64,000 bases of DNA from Aquisalinus luteolus (GCF_009712425.2 NZ_VCJR02000001.1:682001-746000); one strand, 5' to 3'; positions 1-9,735 are shown, counted from the first letter of the stretch. The notes: generated by a model not told the origin, from the sequence alone. A program made the numbers and translations.

Positions 1-631
1 TGCCAGCGAACGCAGGCATCGGTTCAGGCATCATGGGTAACAAGGCTATGGCTGGCAGCACGGTGATGATGCAGGCACGCAGGAAATTTCCGGCTGTCTG
101 CGCCGTCGGCTGGCGTGCGCCGCGCCCGATCAGGGAATAGACGCCCCAGGCGACGCCTGACAGTGCCATGGCGAGCATCGCAGGCAATGCCGACAGGCTG
201 GCATTGCCAGCACCCGGCGCGATCAGCCACAACAGCGCCGACACCGCCACGGCCAGGCCGATCAGCTGGACAGGGGCGAGCCGCTCACCGCGAAAGACGC
301 CCCAGCCGATCATGGTCATCTGTACGCAGGCAAAAAGGATCAGCGCCCCCAGCCCGGCGCCCAGCACGACATAGGCAAGCGAGAACAGGCCGGCATAGGC
401 GGCGAGGGAGGCTCCACCGGTCCAGCTTCCGTGTCGAAGCGGGTTCAGGCGAAAGCGCCACATTGCCAGCCCCGCCAGCACCGCTGCGCCGCTGACGAGC
501 CGGATCACCGTATAGGCAACCGGACCGATCGCGGCCCCGGCACCGCTGTCGATCAGCGCCAGTCGGGCGAACACGGAATTGGCGGCGAAGGCGATCATCG
601 CCACGATTGTGAGGGCCAGGATGCGGGTCAT
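1..631 (-). CDS. EamA/DMT-family permease, partial (C-terminus outside window)
   Basis: An open frame runs on the minus strand from an ATG at 631-629 without a stop to the window edge, giving the first 210 codons. The product is strongly hydrophobic, with at least five likely membrane segments separated by short basic loops, and includes a segment ending GLGALILFACVQMTMIGWG that fits drug/metabolite-exporter proteins. Family members have about 10 segments in two EamA repeats and roughly 290 residues, so about a quarter is missing. The substrate cannot be told. It is divergently placed to the flavoprotein gene at 732, leaving about 100 bp for both promoters. The membrane-permease call is firm; the family is inferred from hydrophobic pattern and the sequence style. 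Confidence 0.72.
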   Translation of the reverse strand, partial: MTRILALTIVAMIAFAANSVFARLALIDSGAGAAIGPVAYTVIRLVSGAAVLAGLAMWRFRLNPLRHGSWTGGASLAAYAGLFSLAYVVLGAGLGALILFACVQMTMIGWGVFRGERLAPVQLIGLAVAVSALLWLIAPGAGNASLSALPAMLAMALSGVAWGVYSLIGRGARQPTAQTAGNFLRACIITVLPAIALLPMMPEPMPAFAG

Positions 632-731
632 GCGCGCACCATGGCCTGACGCGTTATCCCCGCCAAGCCCGGATGCACTATGCTCGCTGCGCTGTGATGA
701 CATCCCTCAACCAATAGGCTAGTCAGCGGCC

Positions 732-1937
732 ATGGCCTCTAACCCTCACCACAACACCATCATCATCGGTGCCGGTGCCGCCGGCATGATGTGCGCAGCC
801 CATTCAGGCGGCGACACGCTGGTGATCGACCATGCCAAGGCGCCGGGCGAGAAGATCCGCATTTCCGGTGGCGGGCGCTGCAACTTCACCAACATGCATG
901 CGGGGGCGGACAATTTCATCTCGTCCAATCCCCACTTCGCCAAATCGGCACTGAAACGCTACACCCAGTGGGACTTCATCGGTCTCGTCGCCAGCCATGG
1001 CATTACGTATCACGAGAAGACGCTGGGCCAGCTGTTTTGCGATGACTCCTCGAAACAGATCGTCTCCATGCTGATGACCGAGATGGAGAAGGCGGGTGCG
1101 AAGCTCGTCCTGCGCACCGCTGTCGACAAGATCGAGAAGACGGAGAGCGGCTTTCGCCTGATGCTTTCCGGGGACCGGCAAGGCGCGGTGAGCTGCCAAC
1201 ACCTCGTCATTGCGACTGGCGGGCTGTCGATCCCGAAAATGGGTGCGACCGGCTTCGGCTACGATGTCGCAAGACAATTCGGACTACCGGTGACGCAGAC
1301 CCGCGCCGGGCTCGTACCCTTCACCTTCGACGAGACGGTGATGAAGAATTTCAAGCCCATGGCCGGTGTCGCCTGCGATGCGCGGGTGACGACGGACAGG
1401 ACGGCATTCGAGGAAGCCATGCTGTTTACCCATCGTGGGCTGTCGGGCCCCGCCATGCTGCAGGCATCGTCCTACTGGCGGGATGGGGAGGGCATCAGCG
1501 TTGCCCTGATGCCGGGTACGGATTTCTTCGGCCAGCTCAAGACCGTCCGCACCACCAATGGCAAGCGCGATATCTCTTCTGTCCTAGCGGAAATCCTGCC
1601 GCGACGCCTTGGCCAATATATGGCAGGCCTTGCAGGCGCCTCAGGCAATATTGCCGATTATTCGGACAAGAAGCTGCAGGCGCTTGCCGACCTTCTGTCC
1701 TGCTGGCAGCTGAAGCCAGCAGGCACCGAGGGCTATCGCACGGCGGAAGTCACTGTCGGCGGTGTCTCGACAGACGCGCTCAGTTCGCAGACAATGATGG
1801 CGCGCGATGTGCCGGGCCTCTATTTCATCGGCGAGGTCGTCGATGTTACAGGATGGCTCGGCGGCTACAATTTCCAGTGGGCCTGGTCGTCCGGCTGGGC
1901 CGCGGGCACCGCCATCGCCGCAGCGAAAGCGAGCTGA
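732..1937 (+). CDS. NAD(P)/FAD-dependent oxidoreductase, YhiN/HI0933 family
   Basis: This 401-residue protein begins with a dinucleotide-binding Rossmann motif GAGAAG at residues 13-18. It carries the family signature GGGRCNFTN near residue 50 and the C-terminal FAD-contact segment VTGWLGGYNFQWAWSSG near residues 375-391. The length matches the HI0933/YhiN flavoprotein family, which is widespread; some relatives have been linked to bile-acid reduction, but for most the substrate is unknown. It should be a soluble cytoplasmic flavoenzyme. The fructosamine-kinase-like gene follows after 27 bp on the same strand, so the two are probably co-transcribed. The family call is secure; no reaction should be assigned. 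Confidence 0.93.
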   Translation: MASNPHHNTIIIGAGAAGMMCAAHSGGDTLVIDHAKAPGEKIRISGGGRCNFTNMHAGADNFISSNPHFAKSALKRYTQWDFIGLVASHGITYHEKTLGQLFCDDSSKQIVSMLMTEMEKAGAKLVLRTAVDKIEKTESGFRLMLSGDRQGAVSCQHLVIATGGLSIPKMGATGFGYDVARQFGLPVTQTRAGLVPFTFDETVMKNFKPMAGVACDARVTTDRTAFEEAMLFTHRGLSGPAMLQASSYWRDGEGISVALMPGTDFFGQLKTVRTTNGKRDISSVLAEILPRRLGQYMAGLAGASGNIADYSDKKLQALADLLSCWQLKPAGTEGYRTAEVTVGGVSTDALSSQTMMARDVPGLYFIGEVVDVTGWLGGYNFQWAWSSGWAAGTAIAAAKAS

Positions 1938-1964
1938 CACAAACTATCCAAGGGAGGAGCCGTC

Positions 1965-2810
1965 ATGGACTATCAGCCCTTTGTCGACGACAGGATTATC
2001 AGTACAGAGAGTCTTGGCGCCGGCACGTCCGGCAGCGGCACGACGCTGATCCGTCTGAGCCTGGAAGGCGGTGGCGACCTCGTCGCCAAGGAGGCGACAG
2101 GCAAATTCTCCGGTCTCGACTTGGAGGGCTGGATGCTCGGTTATCTGGCCGAGCATGCTGATTTCCCGGTGCCCGCTGTCTACCATGCCGAGGACCGCCT
2201 GCTGATCATGGATTACCTGCCATCCGGCGGATTGATGAGCGCGTCATGCGAGGAGGAAGTGGCAGACGCCGTCGCGGCCCTGCACCGCGTGAAGGCCGAG
2301 CAGTATGGCCTTGAGCGTGATACCGTCATCGGTCCCTTGCCGCAGCCCAATGCTGAGAGCGATGACTGGCGCGCGTTCTTCGCAGAGCATCGTCTCCTGC
2401 ATATGGGTCGCAAGGCGCTGGAGGAGGGGCGGATGGATCAGGGTGTGCTCATCCGGCTGGAACGCGTCTGCGCCCGTCTCGATGACCTGATTCCCGATCC
2501 CGCCCCGCCGACGCTTATTCATGGCGATCTCTGGGGCGGCAATGTGTTGTGCGGTTCAGATGGCCTGTCCGGCTTCATCGACCCGGCGATCTATTATGCC
2601 GACCCTGAAATAGAGCTCGCTTTCATGACGCTGTTCGGCACGGTGGGGGACCGGTTCTTCCGCCGCTATGGCGCGCACCATGCGATACGGCCGGGCTTTT
2701 TCGAGATCCGCCGCGATCTCTACAACCTCTATCCGCTGCTGGTGCATGTGCGTCTGTTCGGCGGCGGCTATCTCGGCCAGGTCCAGTCGATCCTTCGCCG
2801 GCTGACCTGA
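1965..2810 (+). CDS. Fructosamine kinase family protein
   Basis: The 281-residue protein has an aminoglycoside/choline-kinase-like fold. The catalytic loop HGDLWGGNV sits near residues 186-194 and the metal-binding FIDPAIYYAD near 205-214, both diagnostic of the fructosamine/ketosamine kinase family, which phosphorylates sugar adducts on protein amines so that they can be removed. A strong ribosome site (gggaggag) precedes the ATG at 1965. It lies 27 bp after the flavoprotein gene and probably shares its transcript. Bacterial members mostly lack a proven substrate; the repair role is inferred from the family. Cytoplasmic. Confidence 0.93.
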   Translation: MDYQPFVDDRIISTESLGAGTSGSGTTLIRLSLEGGGDLVAKEATGKFSGLDLEGWMLGYLAEHADFPVPAVYHAEDRLLIMDYLPSGGLMSASCEEEVADAVAALHRVKAEQYGLERDTVIGPLPQPNAESDDWRAFFAEHRLLHMGRKALEEGRMDQGVLIRLERVCARLDDLIPDPAPPTLIHGDLWGGNVLCGSDGLSGFIDPAIYYADPEIELAFMTLFGTVGDRFFRRYGAHHAIRPGFFEIRRDLYNLYPLLVHVRLFGGGYLGQVQSILRRLT

Positions 2811-2850
2811 ACAACTGCGGCAGCGCGTCCTGCCGCCATTGCGCTTTTGA

Positions 2851-2870
2851 TTTGCAAATCATTCTCAATT
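2851..2870 (+). promoter_or_regulatory. Candidate Fur box upstream of feoAB
   Basis: The site reads tttgcaaatcattctcaatt and lies 18-37 bp before the feoA ATG. It resembles the Fur-box consensus of alternating AAT/ATT units around a central cat. Its position directly before a ferrous-iron uptake operon fits iron-dependent repression. The match was judged by eye without a scoring matrix. Confidence 0.6.
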
Positions 2871-2887
2871 GTGATTGGTACCGCGCT

Positions 2888-3130
2888 ATGACAGACACCA
2901 TTACCATCAGGGATCTGAAGCGCGGCGAGCATGCCTCTGTCACCGGCTTCACGGATGCACAAGCCCCCATCGTGCGCGAATTGCGCGAGATCGGGTTTTC
3001 GGAGGGCGACGACATCGAAGTGCTGGCGCTCGGCGCCTTCGGGGCGACACCGATCTCTGTGCGCCTCAACCGCACCATCATTGCCCTGCGCGGCGGTGAG
3101 GCGGCGATGATCGAGGTCGCGCGCCGCTGA
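2888..3130 (+). CDS. feoA: Ferrous iron transport protein A
   Basis: The 80-residue SH3-like protein starts MTDTITIRDLKRGE and contains the FeoA-type segment REIGFSEGDDIEVLALGAFG followed by SVRLNRTIIALRGGEA. FeoA is a small cytoplasmic partner of the FeoB permease. A longer in-frame start (TTG at 2852) exists, but it would lie inside the Fur-like site, so the ATG at 2888 is preferred. The stop TGA overlaps the feoB ATG by one base, which indicates translational coupling. No feoC-like gene follows. Confidence 0.95.
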   Translation: MTDTITIRDLKRGEHASVTGFTDAQAPIVRELREIGFSEGDDIEVLALGAFGATPISVRLNRTIIALRGGEAAMIEVARR

Positions 3131-5022
3131 TGACTGTACTTGAGGATATCGTCACCGACGAAAACACGTCGGGCCAAATGGATGTGCCGGAAAAGACCGG
3201 TCCGCGCACCATCGCCCTTGTCGGCGCGCCCAATGCCGGCAAGTCGACCCTGTTCAACGGGCTGACCGGCGGCAATGCCAAGGTCGCCAACTATCCGGGC
3301 GTGACCGTAGAGACCCGGGTCGGGCTGTTCGAGACGCCCGCCGGATCGCAGTTCAACCTGATCGACCTGCCGGGCATTTACGGCCTGTCGGCCCGCTCAG
3401 TCGATGCACGTGTCGCCCTGTCGGTCATCCAGGGCCAGACCGAGGCGTTCAATACGCCGGACCTGATGTTCGTCGTCATCGACGCCGCCCAGCTGCGCAC
3501 GCATCTGCAGACCGTGCTGCAGATGCAGTCCCTCGGCAAGCCGATGATCGTCGTCCTCAACATGATGGACCTCGCCACCCGCGACGGGCTGGAGATCGAT
3601 GCCGCAAAGCTTGAGGAAAAGCTCGGCGTGCCGGTCGTTGCAGCGACCTCGACCCGCAAGGCAGGCCGCGCCGATCTGCTCAAACGCCTCGACGAGGTGA
3701 TGGCTAGTGAGACGACGCTGCAGGAAAGCGCCGCCGAGGAACCGGACCTGCGCCACGTCCAGACGACGGCACGGCAGCTCGCTTCGGAAGTGATCCTGCA
3801 CGAGCCGGGTCTCAACAAGCTGACGCGTACCCTCGACAACATCCTGCTGCATCCGGTTGCTGGCACCTTCCTGCTCGCGGCGATCCTGTTCTTCGTCTTT
3901 CAGGCGGTGTTCTCCTGGTCGACAGTGCCGATGGACATGATCGACGGGTCGATCGGCGCGTTGTCGGGCTGGCTCGCCGGCGTCCTTCCCGATAACTGGA
4001 TACAGAGCCTGCTGGTCGACGGCATCATCGCCGGGGTCGGCAGCGTGGTGATCTTCCTGCCACAGATCATCATCCTGTTCCTGTTCATCCTGCTGATGGA
4101 GATGACCGGCTACATGGCCCGTGCGGCTTTCCTCATGGACGAGCTGATGCTGAAGGTCGGTCTGAACGGGCGAGCCTTCATCCCCCTCTTGTCGAGCTTT
4201 GCATGCGCCATTCCCGGCATGATGGCGGCCCGCGTGCTGGAAAGCGAGCGCGACCGGCTGACGACTATTCTCATTGCACCGCTGATGACCTGCTCGGCAC
4301 GCCTGCCGGTCTATACCCTGCTGATTGCCGCCTTCATCCCGCCGACGGCAGTAGGCGGGCTCTTCAACCTGCAGGGCATCGTCATGTTTGCCCTCTATCT
4401 CATCGGCATCCTGTCGGCCATCCTCGTTGCTTTCGTCCTGCGCAAGACACTGACGAAGGGTGAGACCCAGCCGCTGATCATGGAACTGCCGACCTACAAG
4501 ATGCCCGATCCGTGGGAGCTTCTGTTGGGCCTTTGGCAGCGCGCCAAGATCTTCCTGCGCCGCGCCGGTACAATCATCTTCGCCGTCTCTATCGTGTTGT
4601 GGGTCCTGATCTCCTATCCGGGTGATACTCTGCGCACGTCTTTTGCCGGCATGATCGGTCGGGTGATCGAGCCCATTTTTGCGCCTATCGGCTTCAACCT
4701 GGAAATGGTCATCGCGCTGGTGCCGGGCATGGCCGCTAGGGAAGTTGCCGTCGGGGCACTCGGCACGGTCTACGCTGTTGCCGACGCTGAGGAGAACACG
4801 CAAGGCCTTGCCGAGGCGCTGCAATCGGCCTGGTCGCTACCGACCGCGCTGGCCTTCCTCGCCTGGTACATCTTCGCCCCGCAATGCATCTCGACGATTG
4901 CAGTTGCCCGGCGGGAGACGAACTCGCGTGGCTGGACGGCGCTGATGGTCATCTACCTCTTTGCGCTCGCCTATATTTCGGCAGGGCTGACCTATTGGGG
5001 TGCTCGCAGTCTCGGCCTCTAG
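3130..5022 (+). CDS. feoB: Ferrous iron transporter B (GTPase permease)
   Basis: FeoB imports Fe(II) across the inner membrane. The 630-residue protein has an N-terminal G domain with G1 GAPNAGKS at residues 31-38, G3 DLPG at 79-82 and G4 NMMD at 144-147, then a membrane domain from about residue 245. Both gate regions are visible, including ARAAFLMDELM followed by AFIPLLSSFACAIPGMMAAR. It is shorter than E. coli FeoB (773 residues) but complete for the compact form common in alphaproteobacteria. It overlaps feoA by one base, and iron control through the upstream Fur-like site is likely. Confidence 0.97.
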   Translation: MTVLEDIVTDENTSGQMDVPEKTGPRTIALVGAPNAGKSTLFNGLTGGNAKVANYPGVTVETRVGLFETPAGSQFNLIDLPGIYGLSARSVDARVALSVIQGQTEAFNTPDLMFVVIDAAQLRTHLQTVLQMQSLGKPMIVVLNMMDLATRDGLEIDAAKLEEKLGVPVVAATSTRKAGRADLLKRLDEVMASETTLQESAAEEPDLRHVQTTARQLASEVILHEPGLNKLTRTLDNILLHPVAGTFLLAAILFFVFQAVFSWSTVPMDMIDGSIGALSGWLAGVLPDNWIQSLLVDGIIAGVGSVVIFLPQIIILFLFILLMEMTGYMARAAFLMDELMLKVGLNGRAFIPLLSSFACAIPGMMAARVLESERDRLTTILIAPLMTCSARLPVYTLLIAAFIPPTAVGGLFNLQGIVMFALYLIGILSAILVAFVLRKTLTKGETQPLIMELPTYKMPDPWELLLGLWQRAKIFLRRAGTIIFAVSIVLWVLISYPGDTLRTSFAGMIGRVIEPIFAPIGFNLEMVIALVPGMAAREVAVGALGTVYAVADAEENTQGLAEALQSAWSLPTALAFLAWYIFAPQCISTIAVARRETNSRGWTALMVIYLFALAYISAGLTYWGARSLGL

Positions 5023-5088
5023 GGTATCGGGCGGCGTGGCTTCGGGGAACGCCAACAGCAGGGCCGGTGTTCAGACTGCGGTATCGAT

Positions 5089-6858
5089 ATGCAGTCTACC
5101 CGTAACATCCTTCTGGCGGTCTTTCTGCCCTCCATCCTGCTGGCTGCCGCCCTGATCTGGGCGACCACGCGGCCCGCCATCATGACACCGATAACCGAGC
5201 GGGTGACCAGCCTGGTTACTGGCCACGAGACACGGATCGGAAGTGCCTGGCTCCGGTGGAATGATGGACCGGTCTATGCCATCCGCGAGATAGATATCGC
5301 CGACCGTCTTCAGGCAAGTACAATAGACCTGCGTCCGAACTGGTTCGGGTTCTTGCCAGGCATCACCATGGTTCGGTCGGTCAATGCAGACAGTGGCACC
5401 GTAATCATCGAACGCACTGGCGGCGGTTCGATGAGCACGAATTACGAAAGATATATCGACCAGGTTTCGCTCACCGGCATCGATGTCGTGATCCGGCGGG
5501 CATCAGCGACCACACGCTTTCGCATTGTCGATGGCAGCGGCTCCCTGCGCGGCGGCACACTGTCACTTGATGCGGTGGCAGGCGATGGTCGTGTCTATTT
5601 CCGCGGCGATGGCAAGCTAACTATCGTCGAGACGATTGAAGGTGATGTCACTGTCGAGGGCGATAACCTCGCCACTGTTGCTGAGGCCCTCGGTATCGCC
5701 GCGCCAGACGTACCGCCTTTCACCTTGAACGGGCGCCTCGCGGTCAATTCCGATAACTGGGACCTGACCGGCATTTCGGGCGAGATCGGTGACAGCGATA
5801 TAGGCGGTGGGCTGACGATCTATTTCGAGGAACCCCGGCCGCTCATCGAAGCGGAGCTGACTTCCGAAACGCTCGACTTCGACGATCTCGGTGTGATCAT
5901 CGGCTTGCCCAGTGCCAATGAAGATGGTGCGGAGCTGAACGAGGCTCAGGAAGCGGCCAACACCAAGTACCAGCAGAGCGACCGGTTCATACCGGATGCC
6001 AGCATTGACTTCAGCCGCCTGTCTGTCGTCGATGCAGATGTCTCTTACAGTGCTGCGAATGTTATCGATGCACCGTTCAGCATTTCCGCGTTCAACCTTG
6101 GCCTGACGATCGAAGAGAGCCTGCTGACTATCGAAGACTTCACTGCAAATATGGTGGACGGCCAGATGTCGCTGTCCGGCACGGTGAATGCCCGCGAGCA
6201 ACCGGCACGCAGTGACCTTGCAGGCACTTTCAGCAATCTGGATCTGGAAGAGATCGTGCCGGACCGGATGGCCCGCGGCAAGATCGAGGGCCGTCTCGAT
6301 CTGGCATTGACCGGTAGCGACTTCCGCACGGCGTTCGGCAATGCCAATGGCAGTGTCACTTTCTGGGCAGAGGATGCGCGGCTGGCGGCTGTGCCTGTCG
6401 AGGCAGCAGGGCTCGATCTTGGCGAGGCTGTCGTGACGCTTGCCGGGCAGGACAGGGACGATCCTGTCTATGTCGAAGCGCCATGTCTTGTGGCGAGCCT
6501 CGACATCGCCGATGGCATCGGCACGGCGAGCCCTATAGTCGCGGATACGGAAGATTCCGTCGTGCTCGCCAAGGGCACAGTCAATCTGCGCGACGAAACC
6601 CTGAACCTCGACGTGGAAGCGGACGCCAAGGACTTCTCGTGGGGCACCCTGATGGGGGACATCAATATCGGCGGCAAATGGCGCGATCCTTCGATCAGCG
6701 TCGATGCAAGCGGTGGCGCCGCGCAGGCGCTTTTTGCCGGGCTGCTGGGCACACTCGCATCCCCGCTTGCGGCGCTGCCGTTTTTCGAAACCGGCGATGG
6801 TGAGGATGTTCCCTGCCAGTCCCTGCTGCGGCGTGCCCGTTCAGGCAGCAGTGAATGA
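5089..6858 (+). CDS. AsmA-family periplasmic/inner-membrane protein
   Basis: The 589-residue protein has one N-terminal membrane segment (about residues 7-25) followed by a long beta-rich region. The C-terminal third matches the AsmA C-terminal repeat style: GKIEGRLDLALTGSDFRTA, then the ending LASPLAALPFFETGDGEDVPC. AsmA-like proteins are anchored in the inner membrane and are thought to bridge the periplasm and carry phospholipid to the outer membrane. It starts 66 bp after feoB with no obvious ribosome site and no terminator between, so read-through from feoAB is possible. Its stop lies three bases from the stop of the convergent regulator gene. The family is well supported; the exact role is inferred. 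Confidence 0.8.
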   Translation: MQSTRNILLAVFLPSILLAAALIWATTRPAIMTPITERVTSLVTGHETRIGSAWLRWNDGPVYAIREIDIADRLQASTIDLRPNWFGFLPGITMVRSVNADSGTVIIERTGGGSMSTNYERYIDQVSLTGIDVVIRRASATTRFRIVDGSGSLRGGTLSLDAVAGDGRVYFRGDGKLTIVETIEGDVTVEGDNLATVAEALGIAAPDVPPFTLNGRLAVNSDNWDLTGISGEIGDSDIGGGLTIYFEEPRPLIEAELTSETLDFDDLGVIIGLPSANEDGAELNEAQEAANTKYQQSDRFIPDASIDFSRLSVVDADVSYSAANVIDAPFSISAFNLGLTIEESLLTIEDFTANMVDGQMSLSGTVNAREQPARSDLAGTFSNLDLEEIVPDRMARGKIEGRLDLALTGSDFRTAFGNANGSVTFWAEDARLAAVPVEAAGLDLGEAVVTLAGQDRDDPVYVEAPCLVASLDIADGIGTASPIVADTEDSVVLAKGTVNLRDETLNLDVEADAKDFSWGTLMGDINIGGKWRDPSISVDASGGAAQALFAGLLGTLASPLAALPFFETGDGEDVPCQSLLRRARSGSSE

Positions 6859-6861
6859 AGG

Positions 6862-7626
6862 CTATTTGTCCTTCGCGGGCGGCAGATAGGGGAACCAGCT
6901 GATATCGATGCTCTCGAACCGGTTGATGAAGCTGACAGCCTCTCTCATATAGGCTTCATCAAGTATCTGCATCTTGCCCGTCGAGCGCTTCAGGGCGCCT
7001 TGCTCCTGCAAGCTGCTCAACGCATTGCTGACCGATACGTTTGTCAGCCCGACGGCATCGGCAAGGTCGAACTGGGTCATGGGGAAATCGAAAATGTTGC
7101 CTTCTGCCTGGTCGATCATCCGTAACCGGACAAGGGTCGAGAGCAGGAAGTGGATCACCCTGTCACGAGCGTTCATCCGCCCCAGCACACGCAGCCTGTC
7201 GGTGTGCGTTTTCTGATCGACCATCATCAGGCTCAGCAGGAAACCGGTCAGGCGCGGTGTCTTGTGGAAGATGTCCTGGATGTGGCCATGGGTCAGCATG
7301 CACAGGCTGCAGTCGGTCAGCGACTTGAGCTCATAGGTAAAGCTTGGCAGCGGCATGTCGCAGAAGCCGATGATGTCACCGGGCAGGTGGACCTGTAATA
7401 CCTGTCGGCGACCGTCCGGCATGATCGTGTAGGACAGGAGCCATCCTGACTGCACGACAAACAGATTGTCTGCGGCCCGCCCTTCGCGCACTACCTCGCT
7501 ATTGCGGGCTATGCGTCGCGGCTGGTTGTCTAGTGATCCAAGGAGCTCCCGTTCATCCTCGTTCAGGTTCAGGTATTTCCCGGCCAGTATGGCTAGGGGG
7601 CTTTCGCCTCTTCTTGTTCGCACCAT
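6862..7626 (-). CDS. Crp/Fnr-family transcriptional regulator
   Basis: The 254-residue protein has a cyclic-nucleotide-binding-type barrel at about residues 35-125, containing LPGDIIGFCDMPLPS. A C-terminal winged helix follows with recognition segment QFDLADAVGLTNVSVSNALSSL near residues 190-211. The N-terminal cysteine cluster of oxygen-sensing Fnr is absent, so an iron-sulfur sensor is unlikely; it belongs to the broad group whose effector is unknown. It is transcribed away from the nitroreductase gene, with 147 bp between them, and could regulate either itself or that neighbour. Targets cannot be assigned. Confidence 0.92.
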   Translation of the reverse strand: MVRTRRGESPLAILAGKYLNLNEDERELLGSLDNQPRRIARNSEVVREGRAADNLFVVQSGWLLSYTIMPDGRRQVLQVHLPGDIIGFCDMPLPSFTYELKSLTDCSLCMLTHGHIQDIFHKTPRLTGFLLSLMMVDQKTHTDRLRVLGRMNARDRVIHFLLSTLVRLRMIDQAEGNIFDFPMTQFDLADAVGLTNVSVSNALSSLQEQGALKRSTGKMQILDEAYMREAVSFINRFESIDISWFPYLPPAKDK

Positions 7627-7773
7627 TGTTTCCTATGAAGGTGGTAGGGGACGTCAGCGAACAGGTATCGAACAGTTGGCGAGTTTTGCCATTAAGATAG
7701 ATTAAAGGGACCCCTGAAACTGTAAAAAGGTGCTTGAGGGCAACAATCCAAGTTAAAGAAGGCCACCATTGCT

Positions 7774-8391
7774 ATGAAAGACAAACCCGTTCTGGGCGAT
7801 CCTTTGCCCGCCACTCATCCTGACGAGAATTTCTTGTCTATGCTCCAGCAGCGCAGGTCGACGACTGCTGCCATGATGACGGGGCCGGGACCCGACTCCG
7901 ATCAGTTGACTACCATTCTGGATATCGCATCGCGGGTTCCCGATCATCGCCGGGTCGTGCCATATCGATTTGTGATTTTTGAGGGAGGTGCTCGACAAAA
8001 CGCAGGCGATATCCTGTCGGCAGCCTATGGAAAGCAGAATCCCGGAGCGGAAAAGGCAGCGATGGAGTTGGAGGCCGCGCGTTTCCTGCGTGCGCCTGTG
8101 GTCGTTGCCGTCGTCGCGAGAACCGATCCCGGCCACAAGACACCGGAATGGGAACAGGTCCTGTGTTGCGGGGCTGCGTGCCACAACATGCTGCTGGCCG
8201 CGAGCGCTTCTGGTTTTGCCGCCCAATGGCTGACCGAGTGGTACGCCTATGACCGCGAGGTCCTGGCCGCCTTTGGCCTGTCGGAAGAAGAGCGCATAGC
8301 CGGCTTCATCTATATCGGCACGGCCAAGGAAGATCCGCTCGAACGCCCCCGGGTCGAGGCGTCGGATATCACTACGCACTGGCAGCGCTGA
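7774..8391 (+). CDS. Nitroreductase family protein (YdjA-like)
   Basis: This 205-residue FMN-dependent oxidoreductase resembles the compact E. coli YdjA type. It shows QQRRSTTAA near the N-terminus (FMN phosphate contact), the segment RVPDHRRVVPYRFVIFEG, and later GAACHNMLLAASASGFAAQWLTEW, all typical of the family. Physiological substrates are generally unknown; these enzymes reduce quinones or nitro compounds with NAD(P)H. It is convergent with the aminotransferase gene, with four bases between the stops. It stands alone on its transcript. Confidence 0.9.
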   Translation: MKDKPVLGDPLPATHPDENFLSMLQQRRSTTAAMMTGPGPDSDQLTTILDIASRVPDHRRVVPYRFVIFEGGARQNAGDILSAAYGKQNPGAEKAAMELEAARFLRAPVVVAVVARTDPGHKTPEWEQVLCCGAACHNMLLAASASGFAAQWLTEWYAYDREVLAAFGLSEEERIAGFIYIGTAKEDPLERPRVEASDITTHWQR

Positions 8392-8395
8392 CCGG

Positions 8396-9592
8396 CTATT
8401 TCCACACGGTGTTCAACGCCTCGGCGAGATACGTAATCTTGTCCTCGCTGAGCGCAGCGAAGTTCAGCCGCCCCGACGGCATCAGATAGACAGCGTGATC
8501 TTGTTCCAGCGTCAGCCGCTGTTCGTCGCTTAACGGCAGGCAGGAAAACATGCCTTTCTGGCGCAGCATGTATCGGCTGTCGAAATCGGGCAGGGCAGTG
8601 GTGAAATGATCGACCGTCAGCTGCCGCAGGCGCTGTACATGGGTGCGGGCCGTCTCCAGCTCTGCCTGCCAAGCCGCTTTCAGCGAGGCGTCCGACATGA
8701 TGTGGGTGATGACGGCAGCTCCGAGGTCCGGTGGCATGAAGTAAAGCCCGCGGATAAGGTCGCCCATGTGCAGCCATGCCTCTTCCGCCCCGCGTCCGCC
8801 CTCAGGGTGCAGCAGCATCAGCGCGCCGACGCGGTCGCGATAGACCGCAAAGGATTTTGAGGATGAGACGGCAATCATCATCTCCGGCATGTGGGCTGCC
8901 ATGTGACGCAGGCCCGCTGCATCCGCCTCGATCCCGTCACCATAGCCCTGATAGGCACTGTCGACGAGGGGCATGAGCTTTCTCTGCAGGCAGAACTCGG
9001 TCAGTACACGCCATTGATCGAGGGACAGGTCTGCCCCTGTGGGGTTGTGACAAGCGGCATGGATGACGACGATATCGCCCGCCTTTGCCTTGCCCAACCC
9101 ATCTAGCATCGCATCGAAATCGAGCGTTCCCGACTGCCAGTCGTAATAGGGGTGCCAGGCAACCTTCAGCCCGGCGCGGGTGAAAAAATCGACCTGGTGC
9201 AGCCAGACCGGGTCGCTGAACCAGATTGTCGTGTCCGGCGCGAGGTCGCGGATCAGTTCTGCGGCAACCCTCAGTGCCGCCCCGGCGCCGGGTGTCTGCG
9301 CCGTTTTCAGCCGACCGCTGTCGATCACGGGATGATCATCCCCCAGCACCAGCCGCTCGATGGCGCCGGCATAGGCCATATTGCCGAGTGGGCCGACATA
9401 AGCCTTCGTCTGCTGGCTGGCGATGACATCCGCCTCTGCCTGGCGCACGGCGTTCATCACCGGGGCAGCACCATGCCGGTCGCGGTACACCCCGATTGAC
9501 AGGTTCATCACCTCCGGGCGGTTGTCTGCCGCGCAACGCCGGAAGATGCCCTCGATGATGTCGTCCTGATAATCTGTCAGCTTGTCGAACAT
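8396..9592 (-). CDS. Aromatic amino acid / aspartate aminotransferase, class I
   Basis: The 398-residue PLP enzyme has the Schiff-base lysine at K246 in SSSKSFAVYRDRVG, the HAACHNPTGADLS substrate/cofactor loop, and the N-terminal MNLSIGVYRD of the AspC/TyrB group. It transfers amino groups between aspartate, tyrosine or phenylalanine and 2-oxoglutarate in the cytoplasm. The motif NLSIGVYRD and the overall length favour the TyrB-like aromatic branch, but specificity cannot be settled by eye. It is monocistronic, convergent with the nitroreductase and divergent to the YceI cluster. Confidence 0.92.
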   Translation of the reverse strand: MFDKLTDYQDDIIEGIFRRCAADNRPEVMNLSIGVYRDRHGAAPVMNAVRQAEADVIASQQTKAYVGPLGNMAYAGAIERLVLGDDHPVIDSGRLKTAQTPGAGAALRVAAELIRDLAPDTTIWFSDPVWLHQVDFFTRAGLKVAWHPYYDWQSGTLDFDAMLDGLGKAKAGDIVVIHAACHNPTGADLSLDQWRVLTEFCLQRKLMPLVDSAYQGYGDGIEADAAGLRHMAAHMPEMMIAVSSSKSFAVYRDRVGALMLLHPEGGRGAEEAWLHMGDLIRGLYFMPPDLGAAVITHIMSDASLKAAWQAELETARTHVQRLRQLTVDHFTTALPDFDSRYMLRQKGMFSCLPLSDEQRLTLEQDHAVYLMPSGRLNFAALSEDKITYLAEALNTVWK

Positions 9593-9735
9593 GCAATCGC
9601 CTTAGCCGCTTTTTCACGCTGCAAGCAATACTGCCCTTTCCTGCAGGTAATATTATCGTGAATGCCGCCGGTAACTCTGGAAGACAGGCGGCATCGCACT
9701 AGATTCTTGTGCGAACAGGAACGAAGGAAACCTCC

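Noticed and set aside
3397-4824. Long open frame opposite feoB (475 codons, minus strand)
   Set aside because: It is antisense to a clear feoB gene, and its product is a low-complexity His/Gln/Asp-rich shadow with no family pattern.
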